From the NCBI GenBank assembly GCA_002721895.1, contig PBLV01000053.1, forward strand, positions 1 through 49,848: a stretch of 49,848 nucleotides of DNA, written 5' to 3'. Numbering within the stretch: the stretch's first letter is position 1; each line of letters opens with the position of its first letter. The translations under genes and the position numbers were made by a program. The notes under the pieces were generated by a model. It saw only the letters and a list, made by a program, of their open reading frames with translations, was not told the DNA's origin and did no database searches. This DNA comes from Verrucomicrobiales bacterium (GTDB lineage Bacteria > Verrucomicrobiota > Verrucomicrobiae > Limisphaerales > UBA1100). Shown piece by piece: positions 34,076-43,743 of this stretch.

Positions 34076-37000
34076 GTGAAGATTCTCCAGAAGCCAATAC
34101 CAAGGCGCCGAGGTTGAGGACCAGACACTGGGTTGTCGGCGCGTCGTGTCTGGCCGTGGCGATGCTGGCTTGGGTCCTGTGGCCAGCGGGCACCAAGACG
34201 GTTTATACCGACAATATCTCCGCCCGTGTTGATGCTGAGGATGTCACCCTGCGTGATGTTATTTGGGAACATCCCACGCCCGTGTTTCCCGGCAATCGTG
34301 ACGAGGATGAACGGTATGATCCCGATGTGTCCGCCGACAATCTGACATTGGTCTTCGTCAAGGGCCGACCTGGCGAAGGGGCGGACCTATTTGTTGCCAA
34401 GCGCGAGGGGGAAGGCTGGGGTGAGGCCAGGTCGCTTGAGGATTTAAACACTGAATATGATGAACTGGGCCCCTCGTTCAGCCGGGATGGCAAGTGGTTG
34501 TTCTTCTATTCCAACCGTTCGGGAGGCTTGGGTGGCTATGATATCTGGGTATCCCGGCTTGGCGATTCAGGGTGGGAAGAACCGGTCAATCTTGGCCCCG
34601 CCATTAACACCGCTCATCACGAAATCGATCCCACCGTGCACGATGCGCCCGTTGGTCGGATCGCTAAGGAAAACGAGACCCAAGGCGAGCCCGGATGGCA
34701 GGTTAAGGACCTCTATTTTGCGTCCAGCAGACCGCTTGGGGATTCAGCACCTCCACGCTGGAGAGGCACAGCGCGTGAGCAGGCTGTCCCGAGGGGAGAT
34801 TTCAATTTGTTTCATGCCACCAACGATGCAGCTGAGGGGCTGCAATTCACCGACGCCTCTCCGTTGTCAGCCTTGAACACAAAGGGGGATGACGCCCAGC
34901 CCACCATTACGCGGCGCGGCAACTATCTTTACTTTTCCTCCAACGGCCGCGGTGGCGCTGGAGGATTTGACCTGTTTCGCAGCCGTATTGAACGGAGGGC
35001 GTTCAAGGTGGTTGAGTTGCTGGACCGCAGCGTCAACACGCCCGCCAACGAAACCGACCCCACCCTGTTTCGAGACGGGCATCGTCTGGTGTTCAGTTCC
35101 GACCGTGCCCCGCATGGCCCCCGTTATCAATTGTACGAGACTATCACCCGTGAGGTTTTTCCAATGGCCGAGGCGCCAGCGAAGGAACAGCCGGCTGTAG
35201 GCGGTGGCTTTCTGGATTTGTTCGAGAAATACAAGTGGTGGTTCGCGCTTCTGTTGTTGTCACTGTTGGCCCTGCTCGCGTTGTTGAAGAGTATGGCCAA
35301 CGAGTCCCGTCGCGCACAGCTTTCCCTGATGCAGCGTTGCCTGCTGGGTTCCCTTGGCTTGCACATGTTGCTCGCGTTTTTGCTCAGCCTGTGGCTCATC
35401 TCCGAGGCCATTTACAAGCACGTCAAGGAACAGGTCGTTGAAATCACGCTGACCAATGACGACGAGGCCAGGCAAGAGGAGGAGGAGGCATTAAACAAAC
35501 CCGTGCAAGCAAACCTCGCCCAAGCTTCGGCACAACTGCCCACCCCACGGGAGCCGAATACACCGTCAGATCCGGATGCCCAACCCGTTGAGCCGACCCC
35601 GCCCAACGTGGATACCACACAAGTGAAGCCGGATGAAATGGCTATCAAGCCACCCGAGGTCACGCTTCCTGACACCGAACCTGAAACCCTACGCACGCCG
35701 CAGTTGCCTACCGATTCCAATCAGCCGGCAACGCCGCAATTGCCCCGTGAATTGCTCGAGACTGCTCAGGTTACACCGGCTGCGGCCAGTCCGAAAGCCG
35801 CACCTGTGCCTAACGACCTGAAGGTAAACCCTTCCCCACAGCAGCAGACTGCGGCTAATCCCGCCAGCACCAGCGCCCAGGCCCCCACTCCCGCCACTCA
35901 AAATCCAGCCACCGCAAAGCCGCTGGAACAAACCGCCAACACAAGGGTCAACACCGAACGCTTAACTCCGGTTGAATCCGAGCAGTCCCTGCCCAAGCTC
36001 GAGGTGTCCGTGAACAAGGAACAACTTGAGCAATCGCATAAGACAACTGCCGATTCCAGCCAAAAAATGGTTAACGCCAGCGACAATCAGCAGGTCAAGG
36101 CCCAGCCATCAGAAACTCCGAGAACCCAGCCCGCGGCGACAAACACCCAAACGCCCGCGTCCCAGCCTGTGAAAGCGGCTCAGTCTCTTCCAAAAGAACA
36201 ATCTCTGGAATCAATGGCTAGTTTGCCTACGCTGGAGACATCCCAACCCGCCAGCCAGCCAGACACCAGTCCGGCAACCCAAGCTTCGGCTGTGAAGCAG
36301 GAAACCAACACCACATCCGCCGCTTCAACGCGCAAATTGGCAAATGCTTCCAGCGCCCAATCCTTGCCCAAGCAACCGACACAGGCCGCCACCGCCCGCC
36401 CCGAGCCACGAGAAGCCCTCAATACCGTTAATGTCCAGACCCAAAATACCACAACCGCCACCAAGGAATCAGCCATTGAATCCGCTTCAAAGCCCGCAAA
36501 CGCGGTCAATCCCAATGCGCCGGCCGCGGTGCCGAAGGCTGAAGCTGCGCAAGTCTCCTCTGTAAAGCAGACCACAACGTCCAACACCGTAGAGGCTGCA
36601 CAAACGCTCGAGCAGGCAACAGCCACTCAGCCACTTGTCCAGCAACCGGCTCCATCCTCAACTAGCAACGCTACTCCAACCGAAGCAAAATCCCAACCGG
36701 TAGAGGCCACTCCAGCCGCGTCACAAAGTGTGGCAGCTAAGGAGACGTCAGCACAAACCGAGGCAACGGAAGCCGCCCTCCACAAGAACAGCCAAGCATC
36801 TCCCAAGGCCGCAACCGTAGACACCAATTCTATTGCCATGGAACAGAACCAGACGGCCGCCGAGCAGGGCAGTCAACTGTCTCATGCGGCCAGCCAGCAG
36901 ACCGTTGCTCCGCAGTCCACGCCCAATGCGCAGTCGGCACCCGCTCAAGCAAGTGTTAAAGCTGCGCAATCCACGCCCATCAATGCCCAGACCACCGCAC

Positions 37001-40000
37001 AAACCCAGCAAGCCACTCAAACCCCCACTGCCCCGGAGGCCATCGAATCCGCCCAATCTCAAACGCAGCTTCCACAAGGATCCCAATTCACCCTCAACCA
37101 TGAATCTCTAGAGACCGCGAAATCGGGGGTGGAATCTTCCACCCAGCTAAGCCAAGCCAGCTCCAGTGTCACGCTCAAGGCGGCAGTGTCACCCGCGGCT
37201 GAGTCGGAGCCCACCACGGCAACATCCTCGCCGGTTCAGGCATCACAAGCTCCCAAGGCAACGGCGGTGGCCAAGAGCCAGACTGTCGATGCCCAAAGCC
37301 AGACCGCCAAGCTCAGTTCAGCTCAGGCCGTGAATAATCTTCCTCAGACATCCATGGCCGAGGCCAACAAAGTGACTCTCGAGCAGACTTCGCAATCATC
37401 AGAAACCGGCCAGAAACTCGCCCAAGCCTCGACTCGGGCAGCATTTGCCCAGGCCCAAGCCGCGGCCAATGCTCAAACCTCACCTCAGATCGCTGACCAA
37501 TCCATTGTTCCGGCCCGGTCGACGGCCCAAGCCACGGCCGTTTCCAAAGTCAGTGCCGCAACCGCCAAGTCTGCTGACGCCAACTTGCAGGCATCCTCCA
37601 CCAAGACAGATTCAAATTCACCAGCAGCCACTTTGAACGCCCAACTTGAGACCAGTGAAGCTGCTTCCACGGGTGCAACTAATCTGGCAAAAGCCACCAG
37701 CCAACAGGCTGTTCATCAAGCTGCCGCGCAACCCCTAGTTGCATCGGGTGCGGAACCTCTTACCAAGGCTGCAGAGGCATTGACTGCCGCCAACTCCAAC
37801 GACCAGACTGCTGCCGTTAAGCCAAACACATCGGCTTCACAAGCCAATGCCAAGAAATTGGTGAAAGCGGAGTCATCAGGCTCTGTGGATAACGCTGTGG
37901 TGGACACCCTTGCAGGCCTTCAATTGGAGTCTCCAGAGACCGATGCGGAGTCTGGAGCGGCCGGTGCCAAGGTTGCCAGCCAGCAAGCTGTCCGTCCAAT
38001 TACGTCCGGGATTACCGAAAGTAGCCCGCAATCACAAACAGCGGTCCGGCCGCAACCTGCCGCCATTCGCCCCTCCTCGTTGATGGCTACCAACATGGTT
38101 TCCATCCAACTTCCCACATCTTCGCGCGCCCTTTCTCAAGCTAATCTTTCCAGTACTCTTCTCAATAGCCCAGCCAATGAGCCCTTCAACCTGCATTTGC
38201 AAACCACAACGGGTGAAGCCGAGGCCTCACAATCCATGGCCAAGGGGGTTGACAATTCACAATCGGCCGCAGCACCGCCCACGCAACCCACCCTCAACGC
38301 GAACCCTACGGATCGCGCAAGCAGACCGGTGAACATTCCCCTGTCCGAGTCCGAGACGCAGACCACGGCGCAAAGGCAGGCCATCACTGATGCAAAGGTG
38401 GCCCCGGATATCCTGTCAGCTGCACCCGCTCTGCCAACCCAAGTGGAATCGGCATTGCCCAGCTCTCTGGAGATTAAGGCGGAAACCACGCTGCCTACCA
38501 CCACGCCTTCCACTAGTTTCGCGGGGGCATCTAGAGGGCAGGCCATTAAACCGGCAATCCAATCCGCGAGTGCATCTCCTCGCCTGACCACCCGGCCGAT
38601 GCCGTTTCTGGCCGCTGCGCAGTTCCAGCTCAACCCACTTCTTACAGCCCAGCAAACCGCCGCTACACCCATCGCAACAGGCCAGCCGCTGGATCGTGTG
38701 GACTTGAATCATGCCGAGATGGATGCCTCCAGACTTCCCGGTGTGCAAATGAAATTCCCCGACAATGGCCGCATAGAGCTGGCCCAAGGCGGGAGATTTG
38801 AAAATGTCACCAGCCAGGGAGCCTCGCTCACGGCTAGCTCCGCGGGCCCTCAATCCAACGGCAGCCCATTACCGACACGGGTGGAGGGGAACAAGCCGCC
38901 TACTCGCATGGAATCCCTCAATTTGGTTCAGCAGGATGATGTCACCCGCGTTGAGTACGCTTCTAATCCCCTCAAGGACATTCGTGATAACGGCAACATG
39001 ATTCTCCCGGATAGCGGCATCCCCGATGCCCCCATCCTTGAAGCTCCGGGGGAAATCAAGGATCCGCTGGTTCTGCGCCATGACCCGAAGATGCGCTTGG
39101 AGATTATCGATCAACTCGGTGGCAGCGAGGAAACCGAGCGGGCAATCATGCGGGCGTTGGACTGGTTCACCCGCAATCAGGAAGCTGATGGCCATTGGGA
39201 TGGCCCCGCAGGGCACGACCATGCGGCCACCGGCATGGCCATGCTTGCCTACATGGGCTGGGGCGCAAAGCACACCGAGGCCGGCCCTTATCAGAAACCC
39301 CTCGCAAAGGCTGTTGACTGGATGATCCGCCATACCGGCCCTGACGGGGATCTGCGCGGCTTTCGTGGTCGCAATTTCATGTATGATCACGGGATCGCCG
39401 CAATCGCCGTTGCGGAGGCATACAGTTTGACAAAAGACCCGCGCCTGCGCCCCATCGTCGAACGGATTGTGGATTTCACTGTGCGGGCGCAGAACCCCAA
39501 GACTGGAGGCTGGCGCTATCAGCCCTTTGGGGAGCAGGGCTATTCGGATCGCGGCGACATGTCTGTGACGGGTTGGCAGATCATGGCATTGAAGAGTGCG
39601 AAGATGGGTGGGATCAAGGTGCCCGCAGAATCACTCGACAAGGCGATTCGTTTTATGCAGAGCGTTAGCAGTCAGCGAGTCGAGACGTTTCGCCTTAACG
39701 GGGGCCGACAGCGAATTGAGCAGCATACCTACGGCTATTACACAAAAGGCGACCCCAACTTGGCCATGGTGGCCGAGGGAATGTTTTCCCAGCAGCTTTT
39801 GCGCAAACATTCCCTGGATCGTCGCATATTTACCAGCCGTCAACTGGACAAAATCATCAACAATTCCGCGCAGCACATTTTGTATAAAGACGATTTCATA
39901 AAGCCTGGAAAACGTCGCAATGCCCGGCCCGAGTTCAACTATTACTACTGGTACTACTCCAGCCTTGCCTTGCACCAACTTCAAGGCCCCGTCTGGGAAC

Positions 40001-40209
40001 GGTGGAATCAAAAAATGCGTCCTGTGTTCCTGAAGGCACAAATTCACAACCCAGACCGCATCGACCTTCACGGCAGTTGGGATCCCATGGGCCAGTGGGG
40101 TGGTGAATCCGGTCGCTGCATCGTGACAGCCATGGCAACCCTCAGTTTGGAGGTTTACTATCGCTACCTGCCCATGTACACCCCCGCTTGGGCTCAGAAT
40201 GCCAAATAA
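34072..40209 (+). CDS. Giant membrane protein: PD40 propeller, Gln/Ala-rich tether, C-terminal prenyltransferase-like toroid
   Basis: 2045 residues, GTG start overlapping the exbD stop. In order: TM1 at 19-38; PD40/WD40-like propeller at about 80-350 (DELGPSFSRDGKWLFFYSNR, YLYFSSNGRGGAGGFDLF); TM2 at about 389-407 and TM3 at 423-446, joined by a basic loop (SMANESRRAQLSLMQR) that should be cytoplasmic; residues about 460-1640 low-complexity Gln/Ala/Ser/Thr/Pro sequence; then a toroid at 1682-2045 with QW-type motifs NQEADGHWDG and QNPKTGGWRYQP. This topology puts propeller and toroid in the periplasm. Catalytic DxDD of squalene cyclases is not seen, so the toroid may bind rather than catalyse. 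Analogous in layout to the vWA giant of operon 1. Confidence 0.88.
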   Translation: MSEDSPEANTKAPRLRTRHWVVGASCLAVAMLAWVLWPAGTKTVYTDNISARVDAEDVTLRDVIWEHPTPVFPGNRDEDERYDPDVSADNLTLVFVKGRPGEGADLFVAKREGEGWGEARSLEDLNTEYDELGPSFSRDGKWLFFYSNRSGGLGGYDIWVSRLGDSGWEEPVNLGPAINTAHHEIDPTVHDAPVGRIAKENETQGEPGWQVKDLYFASSRPLGDSAPPRWRGTAREQAVPRGDFNLFHATNDAAEGLQFTDASPLSALNTKGDDAQPTITRRGNYLYFSSNGRGGAGGFDLFRSRIERRAFKVVELLDRSVNTPANETDPTLFRDGHRLVFSSDRAPHGPRYQLYETITREVFPMAEAPAKEQPAVGGGFLDLFEKYKWWFALLLLSLLALLALLKSMANESRRAQLSLMQRCLLGSLGLHMLLAFLLSLWLISEAIYKHVKEQVVEITLTNDDEARQEEEEALNKPVQANLAQASAQLPTPREPNTPSDPDAQPVEPTPPNVDTTQVKPDEMAIKPPEVTLPDTEPETLRTPQLPTDSNQPATPQLPRELLETAQVTPAAASPKAAPVPNDLKVNPSPQQQTAANPASTSAQAPTPATQNPATAKPLEQTANTRVNTERLTPVESEQSLPKLEVSVNKEQLEQSHKTTADSSQKMVNASDNQQVKAQPSETPRTQPAATNTQTPASQPVKAAQSLPKEQSLESMASLPTLETSQPASQPDTSPATQASAVKQETNTTSAASTRKLANASSAQSLPKQPTQAATARPEPREALNTVNVQTQNTTTATKESAIESASKPANAVNPNAPAAVPKAEAAQVSSVKQTTTSNTVEAAQTLEQATATQPLVQQPAPSSTSNATPTEAKSQPVEATPAASQSVAAKETSAQTEATEAALHKNSQASPKAATVDTNSIAMEQNQTAAEQGSQLSHAASQQTVAPQSTPNAQSAPAQASVKAAQSTPINAQTTAQTQQATQTPTAPEAIESAQSQTQLPQGSQFTLNHESLETAKSGVESSTQLSQASSSVTLKAAVSPAAESEPTTATSSPVQASQAPKATAVAKSQTVDAQSQTAKLSSAQAVNNLPQTSMAEANKVTLEQTSQSSETGQKLAQASTRAAFAQAQAAANAQTSPQIADQSIVPARSTAQATAVSKVSAATAKSADANLQASSTKTDSNSPAATLNAQLETSEAASTGATNLAKATSQQAVHQAAAQPLVASGAEPLTKAAEALTAANSNDQTAAVKPNTSASQANAKKLVKAESSGSVDNAVVDTLAGLQLESPETDAESGAAGAKVASQQAVRPITSGITESSPQSQTAVRPQPAAIRPSSLMATNMVSIQLPTSSRALSQANLSSTLLNSPANEPFNLHLQTTTGEAEASQSMAKGVDNSQSAAAPPTQPTLNANPTDRASRPVNIPLSESETQTTAQRQAITDAKVAPDILSAAPALPTQVESALPSSLEIKAETTLPTTTPSTSFAGASRGQAIKPAIQSASASPRLTTRPMPFLAAAQFQLNPLLTAQQTAATPIATGQPLDRVDLNHAEMDASRLPGVQMKFPDNGRIELAQGGRFENVTSQGASLTASSAGPQSNGSPLPTRVEGNKPPTRMESLNLVQQDDVTRVEYASNPLKDIRDNGNMILPDSGIPDAPILEAPGEIKDPLVLRHDPKMRLEIIDQLGGSEETERAIMRALDWFTRNQEADGHWDGPAGHDHAATGMAMLAYMGWGAKHTEAGPYQKPLAKAVDWMIRHTGPDGDLRGFRGRNFMYDHGIAAIAVAEAYSLTKDPRLRPIVERIVDFTVRAQNPKTGGWRYQPFGEQGYSDRGDMSVTGWQIMALKSAKMGGIKVPAESLDKAIRFMQSVSSQRVETFRLNGGRQRIEQHTYGYYTKGDPNLAMVAEGMFSQQLLRKHSLDRRIFTSRQLDKIINNSAQHILYKDDFIKPGKRRNARPEFNYYYWYYSSLALHQLQGPVWERWNQKMRPVFLKAQIHNPDRIDLHGSWDPMGQWGGESGRCIVTAMATLSLEVYYRYLPMYTPAWAQNAK

Positions 40210-40257
40210 CCTTGCGCGGATTCATCCGTGGCGGAGAATTCCAAAAACCTTGTATAC

Positions 40258-41337
40258 ATGAAAAAACAACTATTGCTGACGTTTCTCCCGCTGTTGCTTC
40301 TGGCGCAGGACGACTTCAAGCCGCTTTTCAACGGCAAGAATTTCGATGGTTGGCGAAACATCAATTGTGCACCGAACACGTGGTCGGTGAAAGACGGCAT
40401 GATCCACTGCAGCGGAAAGCCCATCGGCGAACTACGCACGCTGCGCATGTACGAAAACTTCATTCTCGAGGTCGAGTGGCGGCACCTCAAGCCCAAGGGC
40501 AACGCCGGAATTTTTGTTTGGGCGGATGCGTACACGGCGAAAGGGCAGCCGTTTCATCGGGGAGTGGAGGTGCAGGTGCTTGAGAACGCCTATGGCAATA
40601 CGCGGGGCTACACAACGCACGGCGATATCTTCCCCATTCATGGCGCCAAGATGACGCCTATCAACGGTCGCGGTGGTTCGCGGGCGTTTCCCACCGAAAA
40701 CCGTAGCAAGCCTTCGCCGCAATGGAACCATTACCGCGTTGTTTGCAATAACGGGGACATCTCGCTAGCGGTCAACGGCAAGGTCGTCACCCGCGGCAAG
40801 GCGGCAAGACCGCGCAAAGGGTACATTTGCCTCGAGTCCGAAGGTTCGCCGGTTCAGTTCCGCAATCTGAAAATAAAAGAGCTGCCGAGCACGAACCCAA
40901 AGCCTGAGGAAATCGCCAAGGCGGAGGAGGGCTTTCACACACTCTACACCGGCATCGACCTCGCCGGCTGGAAGGCGGACAAAGCGGGTACGTGGTCCTC
41001 CAATGACTGGCGGCTAACGACAAAAGGCGGGACGGCGCTGCGCTCAGAGCCAAAGTTTACGGAGTATGTAATGTTTGCGGATTTCCGTGCTGAGGGGCAG
41101 AACGCGCCGTTTCACCTGCCCAACGTGGGTGACATCGGCGAGTTGAAAGCCATTACCAAGGGCTGGAATCGCATCCGTGTCACGCGCCGCCTCGGCCAAA
41201 CAAAGATCGAGCTAAACGGCAAAGTCGTCATTGAGGAAGCCATCCGCGAGTCGGGGCCGTTGAAGGCAGGCGCCTTTGTGTTGACGCCGAAAGTGCCCAC
41301 GCAGTTCGCGAATATATTCGTGAAAGAGCTCAAGTGA
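40258..41337 (+). CDS. Secreted double DUF1080 (3-keto-disaccharide hydrolase fold) protein
   Basis: 359 residues with a short signal (MKKQLLLTFLPLLLLAQ) and two DUF1080 concanavalin-like domains: the first begins DDFKPLFNGKNFDGWRNI and contains GNAGIFVWAD and GVEVQVLENAYG; the second begins FHTLYTGIDLAGWKAD. DUF1080 proteins hydrolyse 3-keto-glycosides or bind glycans, so a role in carbohydrate breakdown is likely. It is convergent with the Gfo/Idh gene 7 bp away, and may use oxidised sugars made by such dehydrogenases (inference). Confidence 0.9.
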   Translation: MKKQLLLTFLPLLLLAQDDFKPLFNGKNFDGWRNINCAPNTWSVKDGMIHCSGKPIGELRTLRMYENFILEVEWRHLKPKGNAGIFVWADAYTAKGQPFHRGVEVQVLENAYGNTRGYTTHGDIFPIHGAKMTPINGRGGSRAFPTENRSKPSPQWNHYRVVCNNGDISLAVNGKVVTRGKAARPRKGYICLESEGSPVQFRNLKIKELPSTNPKPEEIAKAEEGFHTLYTGIDLAGWKADKAGTWSSNDWRLTTKGGTALRSEPKFTEYVMFADFRAEGQNAPFHLPNVGDIGELKAITKGWNRIRVTRRLGQTKIELNGKVVIEEAIRESGPLKAGAFVLTPKVPTQFANIFVKELK

Positions 41338-41344
41338 GCAGTGC

Positions 41345-42640
41345 TCAAACCCCCTTCGGCGTCGCCCAATGCTCGCGGTATCCTCGATGCACGAGCGCAC
41401 CCGCCTTGGCATCGCCCACCATCAGCTCTTTCTCGGGATCAAAATTCAGCATGCCACCGGTGCGGATGGCGATGTTGCCAAGGTGACAAAGGCTTGAGGA
41501 AAGGTGACCGATCTCGATGTCCGCATGCGGTTTTTTGCCTTCGCGAATGCACGCGAGGAAATTGAGATGATGACCGCCTAGGTTTGGCCCGCCACCGCCT
41601 TGTTTCACCAGCCGGTTGCGCTCGGCATACATTTTCCAGCCTTCCGCCTTGCCGAGCACCATCATTCCCTTGGTGCCGTAAAACACGTTTCCGTTTTCCA
41701 TGCCCTGTTGCTTGTACGGCGACCAGATTCGCATCTCAAAAATCAACTGCTTCGTGCGACCGTTCTTGTCCGGTGCGTACTCAAACAGGCAGTTCTGCGT
41801 GTCCGGCCACTGCATGTCGTCGTCGAAAACATACTTTCCGCCCATGGCGCAAATCTTTGAGGGATGCGTATCCATGCCCAAGCCCCAGCGGGCGAGGTCG
41901 ATGTCGTGCACGCCATCATTGCCCATGTCGCCCGTGCCAAAGTCATGCCACCAACGCCAGATGCCGTGCAGCATGTTGGGCCGAAACTCCACCTTCGGGG
42001 CTGGCCCCAGCCAGGTGTCGAAATCCAGATGTGCAGGCGGCTTGCCCGGTTTGCTGCGACCGATGCTGCCGCGGCGCTGGCTGTTCCAGGCCTTGGCGAC
42101 GAGCACCTCGCCGATGGCACCATCGTGGAGCAGCTCCATTGCCTCGCGAATACCCTCGGTGCTGCGCGTCTGCGTGCCCACCTGCACCACGCACTTGTTG
42201 CGGTGTGCGGCTTCCACCATCAGGCGGCCCTCGCGCAGGTTGTGGCTGGCGGGTTTCTCAACGTACACGTGCTTGCCCGCTTCGCAGGCGAGGATGGTTG
42301 CCGGTGCGTGCCAATGGTCGGGCGTGCCGATCCACACGGCATCGACATCCTTGTCCTCAAAAATCCGCCGCATGTCGCCCACCGCCTTGGGGGCCTTGCC
42401 CTTGGCTTTTTCAACCGTGGCTCGCGCCCGTGCCGTGCGTCGCTCATCCACGTCACACACGTAGGCGATGTTCACCGCTTTGTTGTGGCTGAGCGTACCC
42501 AAATGCGCACTCCCCATCCCGCCCGGGCCAATGATGCCCACAGTGATTTTCTCATTTGCGCCAACCGCGCGTGCCGCGAGGGGCAGGGAGAGGGCGGCGG
42601 TGGAGGAGGCTTGGATGAATTTGCGGCGGGTGGGGTCCAT
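41345..42640 (-). CDS. Tat-exported Gfo/Idh/MocA-family oxidoreductase
   Basis: 431 residues. Tat signal DPTRRKFIQASSTAALSLPL, then the NAD(P)-binding GxGxxG in VGIIGPGGMGSAHLG and the EKPASHNLREG motif with the family lysine. The C-terminal substrate domain includes WRWWHDFGTGDMGNDGVHDI. Probably oxidises a sugar or inositol-like substrate outside the cytoplasm, carrying its cofactor through the Tat path. It starts 4 nt after the ThuA stop, so both share an operon. Confidence 0.92.
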   Translation of the reverse strand: MDPTRRKFIQASSTAALSLPLAARAVGANEKITVGIIGPGGMGSAHLGTLSHNKAVNIAYVCDVDERRTARARATVEKAKGKAPKAVGDMRRIFEDKDVDAVWIGTPDHWHAPATILACEAGKHVYVEKPASHNLREGRLMVEAAHRNKCVVQVGTQTRSTEGIREAMELLHDGAIGEVLVAKAWNSQRRGSIGRSKPGKPPAHLDFDTWLGPAPKVEFRPNMLHGIWRWWHDFGTGDMGNDGVHDIDLARWGLGMDTHPSKICAMGGKYVFDDDMQWPDTQNCLFEYAPDKNGRTKQLIFEMRIWSPYKQQGMENGNVFYGTKGMMVLGKAEGWKMYAERNRLVKQGGGGPNLGGHHLNFLACIREGKKPHADIEIGHLSSSLCHLGNIAIRTGGMLNFDPEKELMVGDAKAGALVHRGYREHWATPKGV

Positions 42641-42644
42641 GTGA

Positions 42645-43589
42645 TTATTTCTTTTTCAAAACACTCACCTTGTCGGCCGTCGGGAAATTCTCTGGAAGCT
42701 TCGTCGTCACCTTTCCCGTTGCCAGCCACTCGCAGGCACGGTTGAGGGTGGTGGTGAAGCCAACACACTGGAGCGACACGCCGTTTTCGTGGCCCATGGG
42801 CGTGTGGAAGATGAGGCCTTTGCCGTAATTGATGACCATCATCATTGGCTCATGCCGCTTGCTCTTGGGGCTCCAAGCGGTGGCGAGTACTTCCATGTTC
42901 ACGGCGGGGCCGCGGAGTGAGTCGTACAGTTCATCGCGCCCGTGCTTCCACTTGGCGGGCATGCCTTGTGTGACGGGGTGATCGCCGTTCCGGATCTCAA
43001 TGGTGAATTCGTGCTGGGGCCCATGGCTGCCGCCGCGGCCCTTGCGGGTGTCGCGGACGAGTTTGCCTTCCTCGTTGTAATAGACGTATGGGCCGTGTTT
43101 TTCGGTGCGCCCGCCCCAGCCGCCGAGGCCAATCATTTTGTTATACTCTAACCAGTTGGGGAAGGAGTTGTCCGCGGCGTGCACAACCACGAAGCGGCCG
43201 CCGTCTTTCATGTATTTTTCAAAATCCGTTTTCACCGGAGCGGGCCATTCCTGACCGTTGTAATTGCTGACAATCACGTCGTACTTGGCAAACGCTGGCC
43301 GCCATTCCTTCCATTGCTTGGCATTCAGTTCGTTCGCCGCTTGGATTGCTCTGTCGCGTTGTTCTTTGCTGAGGTTGCCGGGGATGCGCGTGCGTTGAGG
43401 GGTCGTGGCAACATCGACAGAAAACATTTTGGTCGCTTCAAACTGCGATTTCATCCACGGCGTCATCGCGCGCCAGTTGTGGTTGTTCTGCCCGTCAACA
43501 ATGAGCAGTTTGATCGGTTTTGCCTCCGCATTTAGCGAAAGGGCGGCGAGGAAGGTGATGGTAAAAATGGATTTGATAATAGTCTTCAT
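42645..43589 (-). CDS. Secreted ThuA-domain protein
   Basis: 314 residues, ThuA/trehalose-utilisation fold (glutamine-amidotransferase-like). Signal peptide MKTIIKSIFTITFLAALSLNAEA, then KLLIVDGQNNHNW, VIVSNYNGQEWP, GRFVVVHAADNSFPNW and the C-terminal PMMMVINYGKGLIFHTPMGH. ThuA proteins are linked to disaccharide oxidation or hydrolysis; the exact reaction is not settled. The start is set by the signal peptide, 15 codons inside the longest frame. First gene of the ThuA and Gfo/Idh pair. Confidence 0.9.
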   Translation of the reverse strand: MKTIIKSIFTITFLAALSLNAEAKPIKLLIVDGQNNHNWRAMTPWMKSQFEATKMFSVDVATTPQRTRIPGNLSKEQRDRAIQAANELNAKQWKEWRPAFAKYDVIVSNYNGQEWPAPVKTDFEKYMKDGGRFVVVHAADNSFPNWLEYNKMIGLGGWGGRTEKHGPYVYYNEEGKLVRDTRKGRGGSHGPQHEFTIEIRNGDHPVTQGMPAKWKHGRDELYDSLRGPAVNMEVLATAWSPKSKRHEPMMMVINYGKGLIFHTPMGHENGVSLQCVGFTTTLNRACEWLATGKVTTKLPENFPTADKVSVLKKK

Positions 43590-43666
43590 GGGAATGTGAC
43601 AGCCCCAAGTGTAGGCGACCGGAAGAGTGTGCAAAGGAAAAAAGGAGGGAACGAACCGGTTGTTTT

Positions 43667-43739
43667 ATCACAGAGACACAGAGCGCACAGAGACTGGAAT
43701 TGAATTCTCCATGTGCTCGGTGTTTCTGCAGTGAAATCC
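43667..43739. repeat. Decayed CACAGAG-type inverted repeat
   Basis: ATCACAGAGACACAGAG at 43667-43683 faces an imperfect complementary arm at about 43705-43735. It is similar in sequence and size to the perfect element at 9807-9865 and also lies between two minus-strand genes. It looks like an older copy of the same dispersed repeat. Confidence 0.6.
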
Positions 43740-43743
43740 CAAC

